Origin: Baylisascaris procyonis
Taxonomy: Eukaryota > Nematoda > Chromadorea > Rhabditida > Ascarididae
DNA length: 64,000 nucleotides
Assembly (NCBI GenBank): GCA_037389465.1
Contig: JAZARR010000214.1
Span: 930,001-994,000, forward strand
Direction: 5' to 3'
Numbering within the stretch: position 1 is the stretch's first letter; every line of letters begins with the position of its first letter. The notes under the pieces were generated by a model. That model did no database searches and was not told the DNA's origin. It saw only the letters and a program-made list of their open reading frames with translations. This document shows, piece after piece, positions 1 to 13,600 of the stretch. Position numbers and translations under genes: made by a program.

Positions 1-53
1 ACAATTTATAAAAACTATCCCAGGAAGTCGTAAGAAAAACCGGGCTCATTTTT

Positions 54-337
54 CTACACCATTTTCAGTGTAAATGCTAATTTTTCAGTTAAAGTGTGAT
101 CAAACTTTACTCTCAGCTCGTTGGAACATGGCTGATAATCGCATTCTTTAGTTCCTATAATTAGCTCACTTATTCCGCATCTTTGCATATGACGAGGAAG
201 CTCATTCCCTCCTTCAGCAATCGTCCATAAGATTGACGCATCAAAGTTGCGCATCGAAAATTCGGACCACAAAAAAGCATGTCGAATTTCCAGCTCCGCT
301 GTGTCCCAGAACATATGAACGAACTCATGCAAGATGA
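54..337 (-). CDS. Candidate coding exon of an unrecognised gene at the left edge
   Basis: An open frame of about 94 codons runs on the minus strand from a plausible acceptor (gatgaaaag, AG at 338-339) to a TAG at 54-56. The translation looks protein-like. It is rich in Trp, Cys and charged residues, with segments such as HEFVHMFW, LWTIAEGGNELP and CDYQPCSNELRVKF. I do not recognise the family. The HEFVH string resembles a zinc HExxH motif, but nothing else supports a protease. The TAG could be the true stop, or an upstream GT (AAAATG|gtgtag) could splice to an exon outside the window. The 5' part of the gene would lie at higher coordinates, but I found no convincing partner exon there. It may therefore be a lone or decayed exon. 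Confidence 0.4.
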
Positions 338-3300
338 CTTTTCATCGATACAATCAATAGAATTATTAAAGTGGTATGTAGTAAAACACTATTTGATAGG
401 CAGGATAAATAAACTGAATAAGTATGAGAAGTTATCCTCACGAAGCATTCTTAGAAACTGAACTCAATGAAGATCCACCTTAGGAAGTATCTTTGGTTAT
501 GGCTGCTGCCAATGGAAGTTAATATCAATGTTCCGACAATGTCGTCTAATGCAGACCAGCATTCATTTTCATCTGATTCATTGTAATTGGTTTTTTGAAA
601 CACCTAATAGGAATTATTCAAATATTAACTCGACGACTCATAAACAGCGAGAGTATCATTTTTTGCATGTCCTTCTCTTTTAACATTTTTCCTTAATCTC
701 TTTCTAATCTTCTCGGAGAAAGCTCCCAACATTATCTATTCTTTTTCCGTTTCGTTATTCGCCGTTATTAGACCCAAAACCTTGCAAATGCAACCTCTAA
801 GGCGGTAACAAGTGTGAATATTTTGAGCATAAGCATACGTGCTAACGATCTAAAGCTGCTACCTTCGTTTGACAGCAAGTTTGCTACCAAATATTTTTAG
901 AAATAATGACAAGTCATGATAGATAATAAAACATATAAGCATCAAGAATTGAAGAAGAACATTGAAAGTTGGAGGAAATTGAAACCAAGCCTTAAAATCA
1001 TACATGGTTTTTACCTCCACCCTTCTCTTCTAATTTTTTAATAAATGCACAATCAGCAATTTCAGCGCACCTTCGACGTTGATGTTTTAAACATGGGCTA
1101 TGTGTTTTGATTGATTATTCCATTTGTTCCTTCTTCACAATTCCTCTTGAAAGTAATATACCCACATCCATGAATGTCTTTTCAATCCATTACAGTCAAA
1201 CGATTTACAAATGAACGTTATTTATGGCTATTCCATGAGACTTTGCTGAATGCCCGATGCGATATACATTTAATGGAAGTATATCTGCTTCAAGGCCGTT
1301 TAGAATAATAGTAGAAAGATTTGTTTTCATTATAGAATGTTATTCATATCTCAATAAATGCATGGTTCGAATGCAGTGTGCTTGTAACCAGTCATGAGAC
1401 ATTTGCAATTTAGTGCAAATGTTGCAATGTATTGTTGTACATTAGTTCCTTATTTGTACTGCATTATGCACTATGCAAGTTCTTATATTGTTCTTTTTAT
1501 AAATTACAGCCAAGTACAGGCCAATTACTTTCAGTTAATACAAAATGCATTTAATAAACGCGATATTTCCAATGACGATTAATAAACGCAGCAACTTGTG
1601 CGTTGAATTAGCTCCCAAACGGCCGAGTTGCTCAATTCTTCATCATGACAATCGATTCAACATTTGTTTCTGCAAATTCATTAGCCTCTTCCATTGCATT
1701 GCATCCTGTTGGTCACTCAGTTAAGCGATAGGGGAGATTAGCGTTAAGCAGTTTGTTTGACATTCGATTGAAGTCTCGGCCAGTTGTGGTCATTTTAGGA
1801 GAATGCCAACTAGTGGATTTCAATTATGGCGAATATATCGTTATCACCGTGGTAGCAAATCCCCGCAGAGACATTTGGGGTGGAAATACGCCCAATATTG
1901 TTTTCATTTTTCAGTTTGTTTGCTGTTAGCTAAAAATATTATATTGCAGCTCTTCACTTTTAACATGTACGGCAATTCTGCATTTTAACTCAAAAATAAA
2001 GAGTTCATCCCACAACGGTAGAGATTTTATGCAAACTTATATTCGAAGCGGCGATTGGGACGCTTATTATAGTTTAACCAATAGAATCTTTCAAATGATG
2101 CCCACTCGGAAAACTCCCATATTTTAGAATGAGTGAACAAACATGCCGTAGAAGCAGAAATGATATGCATGCTAATCTTTCTTAATAACCATTTTTGCGG
2201 GCTGCTAATAAACAATAAAGTTTTCGTAGTAATCCATTAATGTTTAACTCCTCCAACAGCTTATGCAAATCCTTCACGAAGATATTTATGCGAAGGAAGC
2301 GGCTGCATGATTGAACAAAATTGAAAACTGTCGCATTATAAAGCTATGACCAAATTTCAATTATGCAATTTTTCAACACAAAACGCATCTAACTTTTTTA
2401 GCTTTTGCCTTTTCAAATGCTTACAACTTCTTTCGAAATACTGCGTTAATAGGAAACATGATACAGGAGATTAACATGTTACTTATTCATCCAATTTCGC
2501 GACCTTAGACGACGCTATTCACATGTTGAAACAACAGACGAAAAAACAGAAGCAGTCAAGAATGTGCATACATATGATCTACAAAGAAAATTTGCAAAAA
2601 CGTACAACAAACGTTTTACTGCTATGACGGTACAGTTTGATCGAAACGTTTATCAAATTTTCTGATAAAATGTGTTCGGTAATAGATAATGCCTATAATT
2701 CGCATAGTATGAGATTGAATTCAATCGGTGCATTGCTCCCTACTACCGTCAGGATATGTTTTTTCAGAGGTGATCGGACTTCAATCCAAAACTTTCATTT
2801 TCTCCAGAAAACAAGTTGTTACCTTTCGATGAATTTCGTTTGCGCAAATTCTTCATAACGAATTTATTTCGATAGCTATCTTAGTATTAGAATTACTATC
2901 GATTTATCAAACTGTTTTGCTTTGTTGCTAACGGAATGAATTTTTGCGCAGTCATCGAATGATAATTTTATTTATTAGCCTAATCAGCCTAATTGTCTAT
3001 CAGCCTAATTGCATTTCAAAAAAAACGATATTTCTATAGAGCATAATAATCTCGTCAGATGGCTGTAATATCTCGAGGAATTTGCTCAAGGAGCAATATT
3101 TATCTCCAAATTTTTAATATATATTTAAATGCATTAAATGCATTATTGTTTTAATCGATGAAAGAATAAGAATTTACTCATAATTGAGAAAAGCCGTCTA
3201 AATGAAAGCACTTGAATTAATACACATCCGTTGATCTCGCAACTTGGTAACATTTTTTCTGTCAAAGTCAGTATGATCCATCCTAACCCTCTCTGCTATG

Positions 3301-6300
3301 CGGTATTTTTTTGCTATGATTTAGCTACATTCACATGATAATTTAGCTACTTTATATAACAGTAATTAATTTAATGTCAATTTGCATCTATCAGAAGTAA
3401 TTGAGTTGATTTTAAAATGTGGTTAGCATCTGAAGTTCAAACAGTTTTTTTATCTGGCTCACATATAGAGGATCACCAATTCTCTACCTAGCGCGAACCC
3501 TTCGACTTTCCGTTTGCCCGAATACTTCACATCTGATCTACTGTGAATGTTATTATTGGTTCAGATTGTATCAAGTAGTGTATAATGGTAACAGTGAGCT
3601 TATTATTTGCGACAAGATGGTAAAATTAGTTAACGACTCATGTTGAAGCCAACTTTTACTATGGCTCATATTCAGATGATGGAATGGAGATGGAAATTTG
3701 GAAGCGGAAGAAGGGTTTGCACCTGTCTCCCGACAGTATTTTCGCTGCTCATCAAACATTTCAAAATTGTACATTTCAGTTGATGCGACATTGCGTACTT
3801 ACCACATTAATTTATGCAATTTATACAACCTACTTACCACATTAATTTATACAACCACCTTTCGCTGTAATTTTTACGAATGCCCATCTTCTACACAATA
3901 AAGCTGTTGCATAACATAATGGAATTTCTATAACCAAAAAGCGTAAATATGAACAACAATTTTTTGAATAATGTGGATAGTATTTCCAGCAACGGTGTGA
4001 AATGCTGAAAACTTGATAATAAAACCAACACACCATCATCACTACGCATTTGATGATGTCGGCTCAAGGTCGTATTTTGGACGCATCAGAAATAAATTTT
4101 CTTGTTGAGGATTTAATTCGAAGAACGAATATTACTAGGCTTTTGACGGTAATCAATTGAATCACAGCTTAAACTAAGACAGCTTGGAGATGTTCTCTCT
4201 CTTTCTTTCCCTCCTCCCATAACATCCAAGTAAACTCTTTCTTCTCTCCTCTGCCTAATGAACTGCATTCTAAAATATCACACTTAGCTGTCGATCTCAA
4301 AATTTCGAGGTTAGAAACAACTCACCTCTCAATAAAAACCTTCGTTTGCAAAGTTCTAAAAGGGATGGTTTTACAATTTATAAACGTCAGTTGTTGTACC
4401 TTCCAAAGATTTTGAAAACAAAGGTGCTCCATATGTCAATACAACCATTTCCCTTGATGCAAGCCATTTAAAAATCTGTACCTTTATAGCGCCGATTGTT
4501 GCTCGAAGTTAAGCGATATACTCAATGGTCGATTACTCCAGCTGCTTCGATCACTTGATTACTCCAAGTGCACTCAAAATAGCTTTGACATTTGAATATT
4601 TCAAGTGCTCTATTCAGCGCCGCTATCTAAAAGTGCAAAATTCACATTCCTGATTAGCATTAAAGTGGTCCTTTCAAGTCCCTTTATTTAGCAAGCCTAT
4701 TTGAAAACTCAATTACCCGTTTCGTTGCTGCTAAACAACTGCGTCTAGGCTGGCGTACCAGTCGGATGGTGCGATACATTTGAAGGATGCCGCATTCTAA
4801 TTATTATCTGCCCCACCGAGGCCATTCCTCTCAGTGTCCACCTTTTTGCGATGCAGCCTTTATGCAGCATATGACCCTCAGCGACTAATAGATTGAGTGT
4901 TCAGCTAACGTGGCAGCAGAATGGTGTACCCATTTGTGAATAATCGTTGCTTATAAAATAGCTTATAGTGTGGGTGTTGAATTGAAGCGGAAAATTTTAA
5001 TAGAGATATGCCAAATGCCGCCTCTTCTTTTTGTTCTCTCACAATTTCACATAATTTTACGCTTAAATGAGTTGAATTAGGAAATGAACCATTATCCATA
5101 TGTGTAATGCGATCCATTCATTGCCTTCGTGCATAAATGCGCATATAAATGATATATAATATCAGCAATTAGACCTTTGAGACCCTTCGGCTAAGTAATA
5201 TGGGTGAAAAAGGAAAGAATAATGCACTAATCAACTGACGCTTCCGGATGATGCTTATAAATGGCGGATAATTTTTGGAGAGCGCAACATTGTGAGCTGG
5301 CATCGTTCGGTTAGGATGTCATCATATGCCTCTGGAATGACCATTCCGTAGGAAATAATAGCTGCCATCAATATACTCCGATTATTTCAATACTTATATT
5401 TAATGGCTGTTTTTTGTTCTTTATTTTATTTTACGTTAGTGCAGGAATTCTCGTTCATCCCTATGTTTTATTTACTTCCTATCTTCTCCTTTATCAGATA
5501 TCATATCTCATTTATTTGGCTTAATCCATCCATCCTTTAAAATCGTAGCTGTGAAGGTTATATACCAGCATTTCATTTTGGTAACTTGTCCAGAATCTTT
5601 CATAAGTAGCATTAAATACTGCAATCATCGAATTCAAATATATATCTATAGAGAATAACAGTTAGACTATACTTTGTTTTATGAGAACTACCCAGAATAT
5701 CTTTTATACTGTCTTTTGCTAAATATCTTTTACTGAAAAAGAAGTATTTAGTCTATTTATTTCAGTTCATTAGAAATATTCGTTTGCTTTAAAATTTCTC
5801 GTTTATAATGGCAATTATATTGTTGAAAGTAAATGATACATCTTATTCAAGTTTCAGGTGGTCACCTCGAAAAATGGTCTCTCACTTTTCATATAGCTCC
5901 ACTTTATTTAAACTAGCCTCTTTAACATTGGTAAGTTGATATATTTCTTGCAAATTTGATGAGGGGACAATTATTTTCCTAAATAACACCTTGCCATTTA
6001 TAGATGAAGATTATCACTACGTTATCAATGCTCCTTCATTTGAAAGAAAAAGAGGATGCTGAATTCAAACTCGACTCATTCTCACACATTACTTTTCCTT
6101 CAAAACCGTTTAGAATTGCGGCCTCTCGGCATCCACTAAATGCAACCTCATTAATGTGAAGTTTTCGCTTTAGTAGATATGCAGTGTTTGGAGCGGATGT
6201 GTGTAGAAATTTGAGTGTGTGTAGAAAATGAGTGTGTAGAAAAGTTTGAGAAGGAAGACTGGGAAAGGAGCGGATACATTTTGTTCTTTCCTTCTTAACG

Positions 6301-6539
6301 AATGATGGCTCATTTTGAAATGAAAAAGGCTCATTTTCAAAAAGCAAATATCCTTACAAATTCAAATTCGGTTACAGTAATCACTTAACGAAGATATCGA
6401 ATGCAAAATACACGATTACTGTAGCTCAATAGGCTTCAATTAAATTTTTTAAGAGAATAGAAGACGAGATTGTAATGAACGGCTTCGACATGAATACAGA
6501 TACAAAAGTTGAGTACATTCATTTCCTTTGAAACGCGAA
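338..6539. other. Intergenic stretch, no supported gene
   Basis: AT-rich sequence with only short open frames and no recognisable protein motifs on either strand. I saw one 35-bp tandem duplication (3796-3865) and a small cluster of the 9-mer cagcctaat near 2980-3010. The last few hundred bases before 6540 should contain the promoter of the neuropeptide gene, but I could not identify specific elements. Confidence 0.5.
3796..3865. repeat. 35-bp imperfect tandem duplication
   Basis: The 20-mer at 3796-3815 (tacttaccacattaatttat) recurs exactly at 3831-3850, giving a 35-bp period. The second copy then drifts from the first, both continuing with ACAACC-type sequence. Simple local duplication in intergenic DNA. 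Confidence 0.75.
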
Positions 6540-7680
6540 ATGAGGCGTACATTCTGCGTTTTAGTCATAGTCGTTTGCCATACCTCTTGACCATCCATTA
6601 TTTATCATCGCAGAGTTGATGCTAATTTTCATGCACTATATTAGTCTCTAAAAAGAACGCTCAAAGAGAATATTTCCTGCGTATCGTCCTTAGAAAATTT
6701 TACACATAAATTTTTATCTCAATCACTTCGCTTCACGTTGTTCCAAAGGAGCGCTGTTTTTTTTAAACAATGAATATATATAAAAACAGTATGTATTTAT
6801 ATATTTGTATAGTGATACACTCAGGCAATGAAGATACCTTTGTGCGATAACGTTTAGCATAATAAAATGCTCGATATGGCCGATAAATAAATAAAGTACT
6901 TCCAGTTTTCAACGAGTTTAGAAAACTTTTTTGAGAGTGGACTTTTAGATTCTGCAAGTTATATCGGCGACGTCCATATCCCGCTCCAAGGATGCCAAGA
7001 AGCCATCGTTGGATATTCTCGAAGGTGCAGGCTTTGGTCCGCTAAAGAAACGCGCATTAGATACTTTGGAAGGTAGCGGATTCGGCTTCAACAAGAGGGC
7101 ACTTGATGACCTTGAAGGGGTTGGTTTTGGAGGAATGTTGCGAAAGCGAGCGCTGGATAGTCTCGAAGGTACTGGCTTCGGTCTCAAGAAACGTGCATTG
7201 GACTACCTAGAAGGTAGCGGGTTCGGACTAAGGAAGCGTGCCCTTGATGCTATAGAAGGTGCGGATTTCGGCTTCCATAAAAGAGCCCTTGATATGCTTG
7301 AAAGTGCTGGATTTGGTCTGAAGAAAAGAGCTCTAGACAGCCTTGAGGGAGCTGGATTTGGATTGAAGAAAAGAGCTCTAGACAGCCTTGAGGGAGCTGG
7401 ATTTGGACTGAAGAAAAGGGCCCTAGACAGCTTGGAAGGTGCAGGATTTGGTTTTGATAAAAGGGCTCTAGATGATTTGGAAGGTGCTGGCTTTGGACTG
7501 AAGAAGCGTGCGTTGGATGCGATGGAAGGTGCTGGATTCGGTTTTGATAAGAGAGCACTCGATTCAATGGAGGGCACCGGATTTGGATTCCATAAGCGTG
7601 CTTTGGATGGACTCGAAGGTGATGGATTCGGATTCACGAAAAGAGCACTTGATAGTCTTGAAGGAACTGATTTTGGTTAG
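6540..7680 (+). CDS. nlp-14: Orcokinin-like neuropeptide precursor, NLP-14 type
   Basis: Secreted precursor cut at dibasic KR sites into many short neuropeptides. Exon 1 is 6540-6572 (ATG, 11 codons, donor gtttgc). Exon 2 is 6949-7680 (acceptor cttttag). Together they give 254 residues. The join yields a good signal peptide, MRRTFCVLVIVILQVISATS, and neither exon has one alone, which supports the model. After a short linker come 15 peptides: PSLDILEGAGFGPL, ALDTLEGSGFGFN, ALDDLEGVGFGGML, ALDSLEGTGFGL, ALDYLEGSGFGL, ALDAIEGADFGFH, ALDMLESAGFGL, ALDSLEGAGFGL (twice), ALDSLEGAGFGFD, ALDDLEGAGFGL, ALDAMEGAGFGFD, ALDSMEGTGFGFH, ALDGLEGDGFGFT, ALDSLEGTDFG. The ALDxLEGxGFGF core matches the peptides of C. 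elegans NLP-14 and, more distantly, arthropod orcokinins. The related NLP-15 type (AFDSLAGSGF) fits worse. The last copy ends at the stop without a KR. No AATAAA signal was seen close downstream. Confidence 0.93.
7327..7416 (+). repeat. Nearly identical 45-bp repeat units within the neuropeptide exon
   Basis: Peptide copies 8 and 9 (each ALDSLEGAGFGL plus KKR) are encoded by adjacent 45-bp units starting at 7327 and 7372, almost identical at the DNA level. The other peptide units differ at many synonymous sites. This pair therefore looks like the most recent unit duplication or gene conversion in the precursor. Confidence 0.8.
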
Positions 7681-10600
7681 TTGGTTTTACATTTATGTCA
7701 TAATGTGCATAACCATACAACACAAAGGTGCGAAATTGAATTCAAAGAGCAACTAAAAACGCCAGAAGTTATTTCCTTCAGTGATAAATTTTACTGAGCC
7801 GAAGCTAACTTTATTAACATCTAGCACATAAATTTTCCTTCCTTATGATTCTAAAAATCTCAATTAATGATAAATTTAGAATCTAAAAAACAAACGCAGT
7901 GATATGACTTAGCCATTACTGTTTAGTGCACGCGATTTACTGCAGTTAATGGGTGGCAGAAATCCTTCATAGAATTCATGTAACTACGCTAGTTGATGCA
8001 GCAATGTGTCTACTCGTATGCCCATAAAATCCCTCTGAGTGATTTTCGTGTGCGTCGAATCCCTTTGACAGCCCAACATTAGCACCACCGTTAATAGCAA
8101 ATGCTTCATGTACATTCGACTAGTATAGCTTGGCGATTCGCTATGCGGTTTAAATTGTGCAAAAATGAGGGCACCTATAGTCAGTTTGGTGCGGAGAAGG
8201 GGTCTTCTGTAAGGAGAAGGACCTTATCGAGGAATGGTTTGTCGGCTTGGAACCTCAAAAAATGGGGGATACTTCCCAATAGTCTTAGCGGAGACTTCAC
8301 GAGGGACTCGGGACTCCGCAACACGTTGCTTGCAGCAGTGACTGCTGCTGCCGATTTCAGGGGTGAAATGTAACGAGGACGGAAAATCCATCTTTGAAGC
8401 GATAGGAAAACTATGTGAACCTATAGGACTCTTCAACATAATATCACTGGAATGCTTACTTAGGAAATTTGGAATGCATAATCCAGACGAAAATAATCTA
8501 AATGAATACAATGGAGACTGAAGCAAATCCCTCAGAAATGTATTTCTCCCCTGATGATGCCCTGATATTAAGCAACTGCACGACCTTTGCGAAGTCATGA
8601 AAAAATGCTTCATTAACGGTGTTCTGTTACCGGAAATGCTTCTCGAATAGCTTTCGATCCCTCAGGTAACCAAGAAAAAATCATATAACCAGAATTTCCT
8701 CATTTTCTGTTACAATAGCCAAGAGCAGCACCACGAGGACCACGCCTAGGCTGTTGGAATGTGTTCACAAATATGACCCCTGCTATCATTTTCTTTGGCA
8801 GCTATATACTCTTTCAGAGTGAAATCAAAGAATGAATTGTAATATTAACTACTTTGCTTGTTTCCAATATCTTATGATCACTTAAAACGCACTGATGTGC
8901 AATAATGCACTAAGGCTCAAATTTTAGTGCAGATATCACCAATTTTCTTACACGATGCGAAATGAAACAGTACATTGCATTTTTATGGAAAATTATTGAA
9001 GTAAAACATATCAAAATATAAATTGGAAAAAATAAACAATTAAAAACAAACAAAACAAAGTAAGAGCTTTATTTTTGGCAAATTAAGGAGTGGAAACGAA
9101 AAGCATTGCCAACTTTGGAGCTGCTGAGTTCTTCAATTCCTCTCCTCTCTCCCTTTTCACACATTCACTCATATTCTTTGGCTTCAACCGCTTCGTTGGT
9201 TAAATTAGATCTATTTTGAAGTGAATCTGCCTACTGATGAAACATTAAAACTTTGGGGAAAAGTACAATGAGGAATGTGTGAGCATTAAGCAAAGTGAGT
9301 AAAATTGTAGATTTTGGAAAACGTTCATACGGCCCGTTGAAACATCTTATATTCGAGAGGAACAGGCCTTCACTCCGATATGGTTTGGCACAATCGAATA
9401 AAAACCGAAAGCGATTGCGAAGTCAACTTGTTAGACTCCTCGAACACCACAACTATTGGTCAGTTCTTGCTGTTCTCCTTCATCGTTGATAAAACCGAAT
9501 GCAATAAAATATGATCAAGTTGCAGCTGACTGGTTGAGAAGTCTGATACATGCATAGAATCTACGTTCAATTCTTCTCCAAAAACAAGGTTTAGCTAAAC
9601 GAATTTAAAGCAATCAATCGCCACCCTAACGTTATGAATTTCTCTTAGTGCTATTTTCGTCGGAATACTGAATGCTTCTATAGGAAGGCGTTCATAGAAC
9701 TTCCTCATTAAGAAAAATGATTTCCGATGCCGAAATAAAATGCGGTGTCCGTATGGTGTTGCAGTTCAAAGAGCAACAGGAAAAGCGGAAAGGAAGCATC
9801 AAACCGATTAGATATGCACACACCGTGGTACTTTGTTCGTGAGGCACTTTTCATCGAAAATGAGACACTGTTATTCGCTGTTTTCTATGGTATTACTATA
9901 ATCCCTCTTGCCCTCTTCTGCTACTTTCCAACGTGTATTCGCACTCTTTTCTGTTTTTCCTCGAGTCATGGCAGGATTCTATATATGAAGCAAATAAAAA
10001 ACGGAACGAATGTACGTGATCCATGAGAAAATTCCTTCACCAAAGAAAGGTTTGATTCTCTGAATGTGACAGTATCTTCTCTGAGTCTTTTGTATTATGT
10101 TCAACAAAAAACTACATAGAGTGAGAAGAATTGTATGACTCCTTCTCTATAAGCTTTTCAATAATTTTTCAGATATCGTGACATACGACCGATGGACATC
10201 ACTGATGAAGATATAATGCGGGAGAGCCGATACATATATATCGAAACTATTTATTTTTTCACTCTATGTTTCAATGTATCTTCAAAGAAGGCCTTGTTGA
10301 ACAGATTCTATATCAACACACAGAGAACGCATCGGAAGGCATTCCAACACAAGCACACACCCGCCTCATAAGCACGTCAATTCCAAAAACAATCAGCAAT
10401 CAGATGTTACAATATTCATAGACAAACTCAGATTCAAGACCAAGATAAGAAGATAGATTTACAGAGTGATATGCCTAGAAGGTTCCTCACTAAAATCAAA
10501 AGGAAAACGTTACAAACAAAACAAGAGATCCTTTGTACATATAAAATAGATGAAAGTATGTAATGAGCATCCTAGCAGTTATATTTCCTTATAGGATATA

Positions 10601-13600
10601 TCAGTATTAAGAGCGATCATCTAGAAAATGATTCAAGAAAAGAATGGTGAGAACTGAATTCTGTTTGCTTTTTTTCTAAAAGGTGGAAGCAAATCAAGGA
10701 ACTTAATATGAAGGAATTTGGGGCCATAGTGAGTGCACGTTGATTCGTCTCTTCACTCCGAACACGCTTTTAATTATGCAACTTTATTCCTCCCTTCCTT
10801 CCTTCCTTTAAATATCTTGTTGCGGAGGAAATGAACTTGATGTGTGCAGTGCAGTCAAAAAATGGTGTTTAGAAAACCAAATCTAACTAGAAAAATTCGA
10901 AAAAATTCTCAAAGAAGTTATCCTTAATCCAACGTTTGCCGCTCCAATAATGATAAAACTATCTTTGGCGTAGTTGGAGTTTCGAATACTCTATTTAAGA
11001 CGATAACATATCCAAATGAGGGCAAAATTTTTGGAGTGAAAGAAATGCTAATCATATTGGCTAGCCAAACTGCAAATACACTTTCACGAACTTCAAACTA
11101 TTAAAAAGTTAGAATCTCAGTAAATATAGGCGAATTTCTGTAGAAATTCGCAAAAATTTTCACAGAAATTTGAAAAAAAAAACGTTTGCGAAATCCTTGC
11201 AGAAATCCACGAAATTTTGGCAAAATTATGCAAAAGCTTACAGAGGGAGTGCAAAATCATACTTTTTGCAAGTTTTTGCAAATGCTGTCACAATTGTTTA
11301 TCTCACTCTCTCTCTCTCCCTCTCAGTTTGGCTCTTGTGTGGTAGTTTCAATTCATGAAACGCAAAAGCTTCAATGCCGGTAAATTTGAGGCGTACGATT
11401 CAAATGTAATGTGATCTTCGTATCCCCAAATTTATTATATATGATCATATTCAGGATAATTTACTGACATTCGAAATAGCCAGAAAATTCAAGGGACGAA
11501 TTTATTTCATTACAAGTCAGAAGTGAACGAGTTGTCAACAAAAAAATATGCCATTCATGTCTGAAGTGATCCAACCGCACACGCAAATTTTTTTATAAAA
11601 ATCCATTTTTTATGTTCACCCGAACTGAAAATCCACTCGAACAGTTTGAAACGCATACAAATTTTTTAGCACGGCCAAAAGCGGTTAAATTTTTCGAAAA
11701 TGATGGATGATATTGAAATATGGAGTAGAGGAGGTCATTTCATGGAGTAGAACAGACCCATCAAATTCCGCGCTTCCCGCTTCAGTGGTCCCCAGATTGA
11801 ACTAACTACTCGGGCAGGCAGACATCGACAAATATATGAAATAGAAGCGACTTTGTAATAATACGTCTTTACAAACCGAATATGCACAAGAGCATCGAAA
11901 CAGCGTTTTTATCTGGGATTAGCATAACCGAATAAATGCACCAAAGAACACATGGGCGCCCTCCCATCATTTTCTAAGTCCCAAGTAATATAAAAAGGCA
12001 TATCATGCTAGTTTCAGCTTTTTCATCTGATACACCATTGCCTGTTCTCCAACTGGTTTAAGGAACTCAAATTCACAGCCAGTATCAACTATCCGTTTGG
12101 TCAACTCTAGAGGTTTAACGAGTATTCTCACTCATTTGTAAATATTTCTGAAATGGATGAATATCAAGGACGAGATAACGACGACACTTACTACGGTCCT
12201 TCAGTTCTACGAGAAAGAAGCACTTAGCACAGAAAGATGGCAGTAATATGCGCACAAGGACATACAAGTAAATAAACGTTATAGAAGACAGCATAGAATA
12301 TTTCTGGGAGTCATATTCTCGGAGGTATGATCCGGCCAACAATACTCTTTCCTTTTCTACTGAAGAGGAATGTTGTAACAAATATTGTGTTTTTTGTGAG
12401 AATGCTGAGTATTAAAATGTAAGCTGCTTACAAAGCATCAAATGGTCTAGCAGAGAAAAATCCTTAAGAAAATAAGAGAACAGTCGTTATGTGGTATTTT
12501 AAAACTGCTTTCTCTGTTCACAAACATTTTAATCGTTCTTTAAATGATATGTAAAGAAAAACTTGAATCAGTAATAAAGTCGAGGAATGAAATTTTTTAG
12601 AAACTTTTCCGGTGCAATAAAAATTCACTAACATATTATTGAAGAGGCAGTTGTTGCTCCAATTGTCGTTAATGAGGTTAGCTAAGAAGGAATGAAAGAA
12701 GGCGGAATTTGTCAACAAGGCGCGCATCCTCTCAGCACTGACACTCAGCGTTGTAGCAAATACGTCTACTCGGTCATGCGTGAAGAAATGTTTTTCTAGG
12801 TGGATTCTTATTGCTGTGCTGTTGGTACGAAGTTTGAGAATTATCACAGCCAGGTATGCATGAATAGCGAGTAGAGCAGCAGGCTCGTGCAAGCGGTACG
12901 TAAATTTTTCTCCGTAAACTACTTGGTTGATTTAAATTTAACCATACGAGATATGGTTAATGCAATATAACGTTTCAACATTACATCATCGTTAACAGAA
13001 ACGAAGAACAACGATATTGATTGAAATAGGACAATGATTCGTTCATCGGATCGTATGGACCACCCTCTAAGGTTTGCAAAAAAATTTGCATCTCAACAAT
13101 ATTTTTGGTTGAAATTTATACGTTACAAGATCGTCTCAGTTATTTTCAGGTCATCATTTTACTTGTTTGCTATCCTATGGAAAAGAATTAATCGCGAGCA
13201 TTCAAAATTGGTTAAAATTTGAAGTTGGTGATCTGCCTGCTTTTGAAACTAGTGATAGAAAATCGAGAGGCAACGTTTTGAGGAATGAACGATTATAGTG
13301 ACAAGGGAAGCAATCGAAAGGCTCGAAAAATTTTGGTGTTTTAGATGATTTTTTCAATGTTTCCTCACAAAACTTCCGATTTTTTCGTGCAGCTCTCAGA
13401 ATTGTTGCTTACTTCCGATGAATTCTAGTTGACTCTCTGATGTTTCCCCCGCAACTTGTTTGTTTACCTTCTGAGTGCCGTTCACCTGGCGAAAATCCCA
13501 ACACTTCCTACTAGCTGCCACACACATTCTTACCTTGTCCTTTCATTTTCAGTTCGAGGATGTGTGGCCCATGTTTGTTGCATCTGTTGGTTCATACGTC

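Noticed and set aside
1340..1400. The string ggttcgaatgc, resembling a tRNA B box.
   Set aside because: No matching A box, acceptor stem or cloverleaf could be formed around it.
7203..7637. Two long minus-strand frames (144 and 105 codons) rich in Pro and Ser.
   Set aside because: Repetitive shadows of the neuropeptide array, whose plus strand has a signal peptide and perfect KR-spaced units.
12848..12901. Short plus-strand segment with hydrophobic translation ahead of a gtatgc donor, considered as an exon.
   Set aside because: Its supposed downstream partner at 13551 turned out to be a shadow, and the phases did not match.
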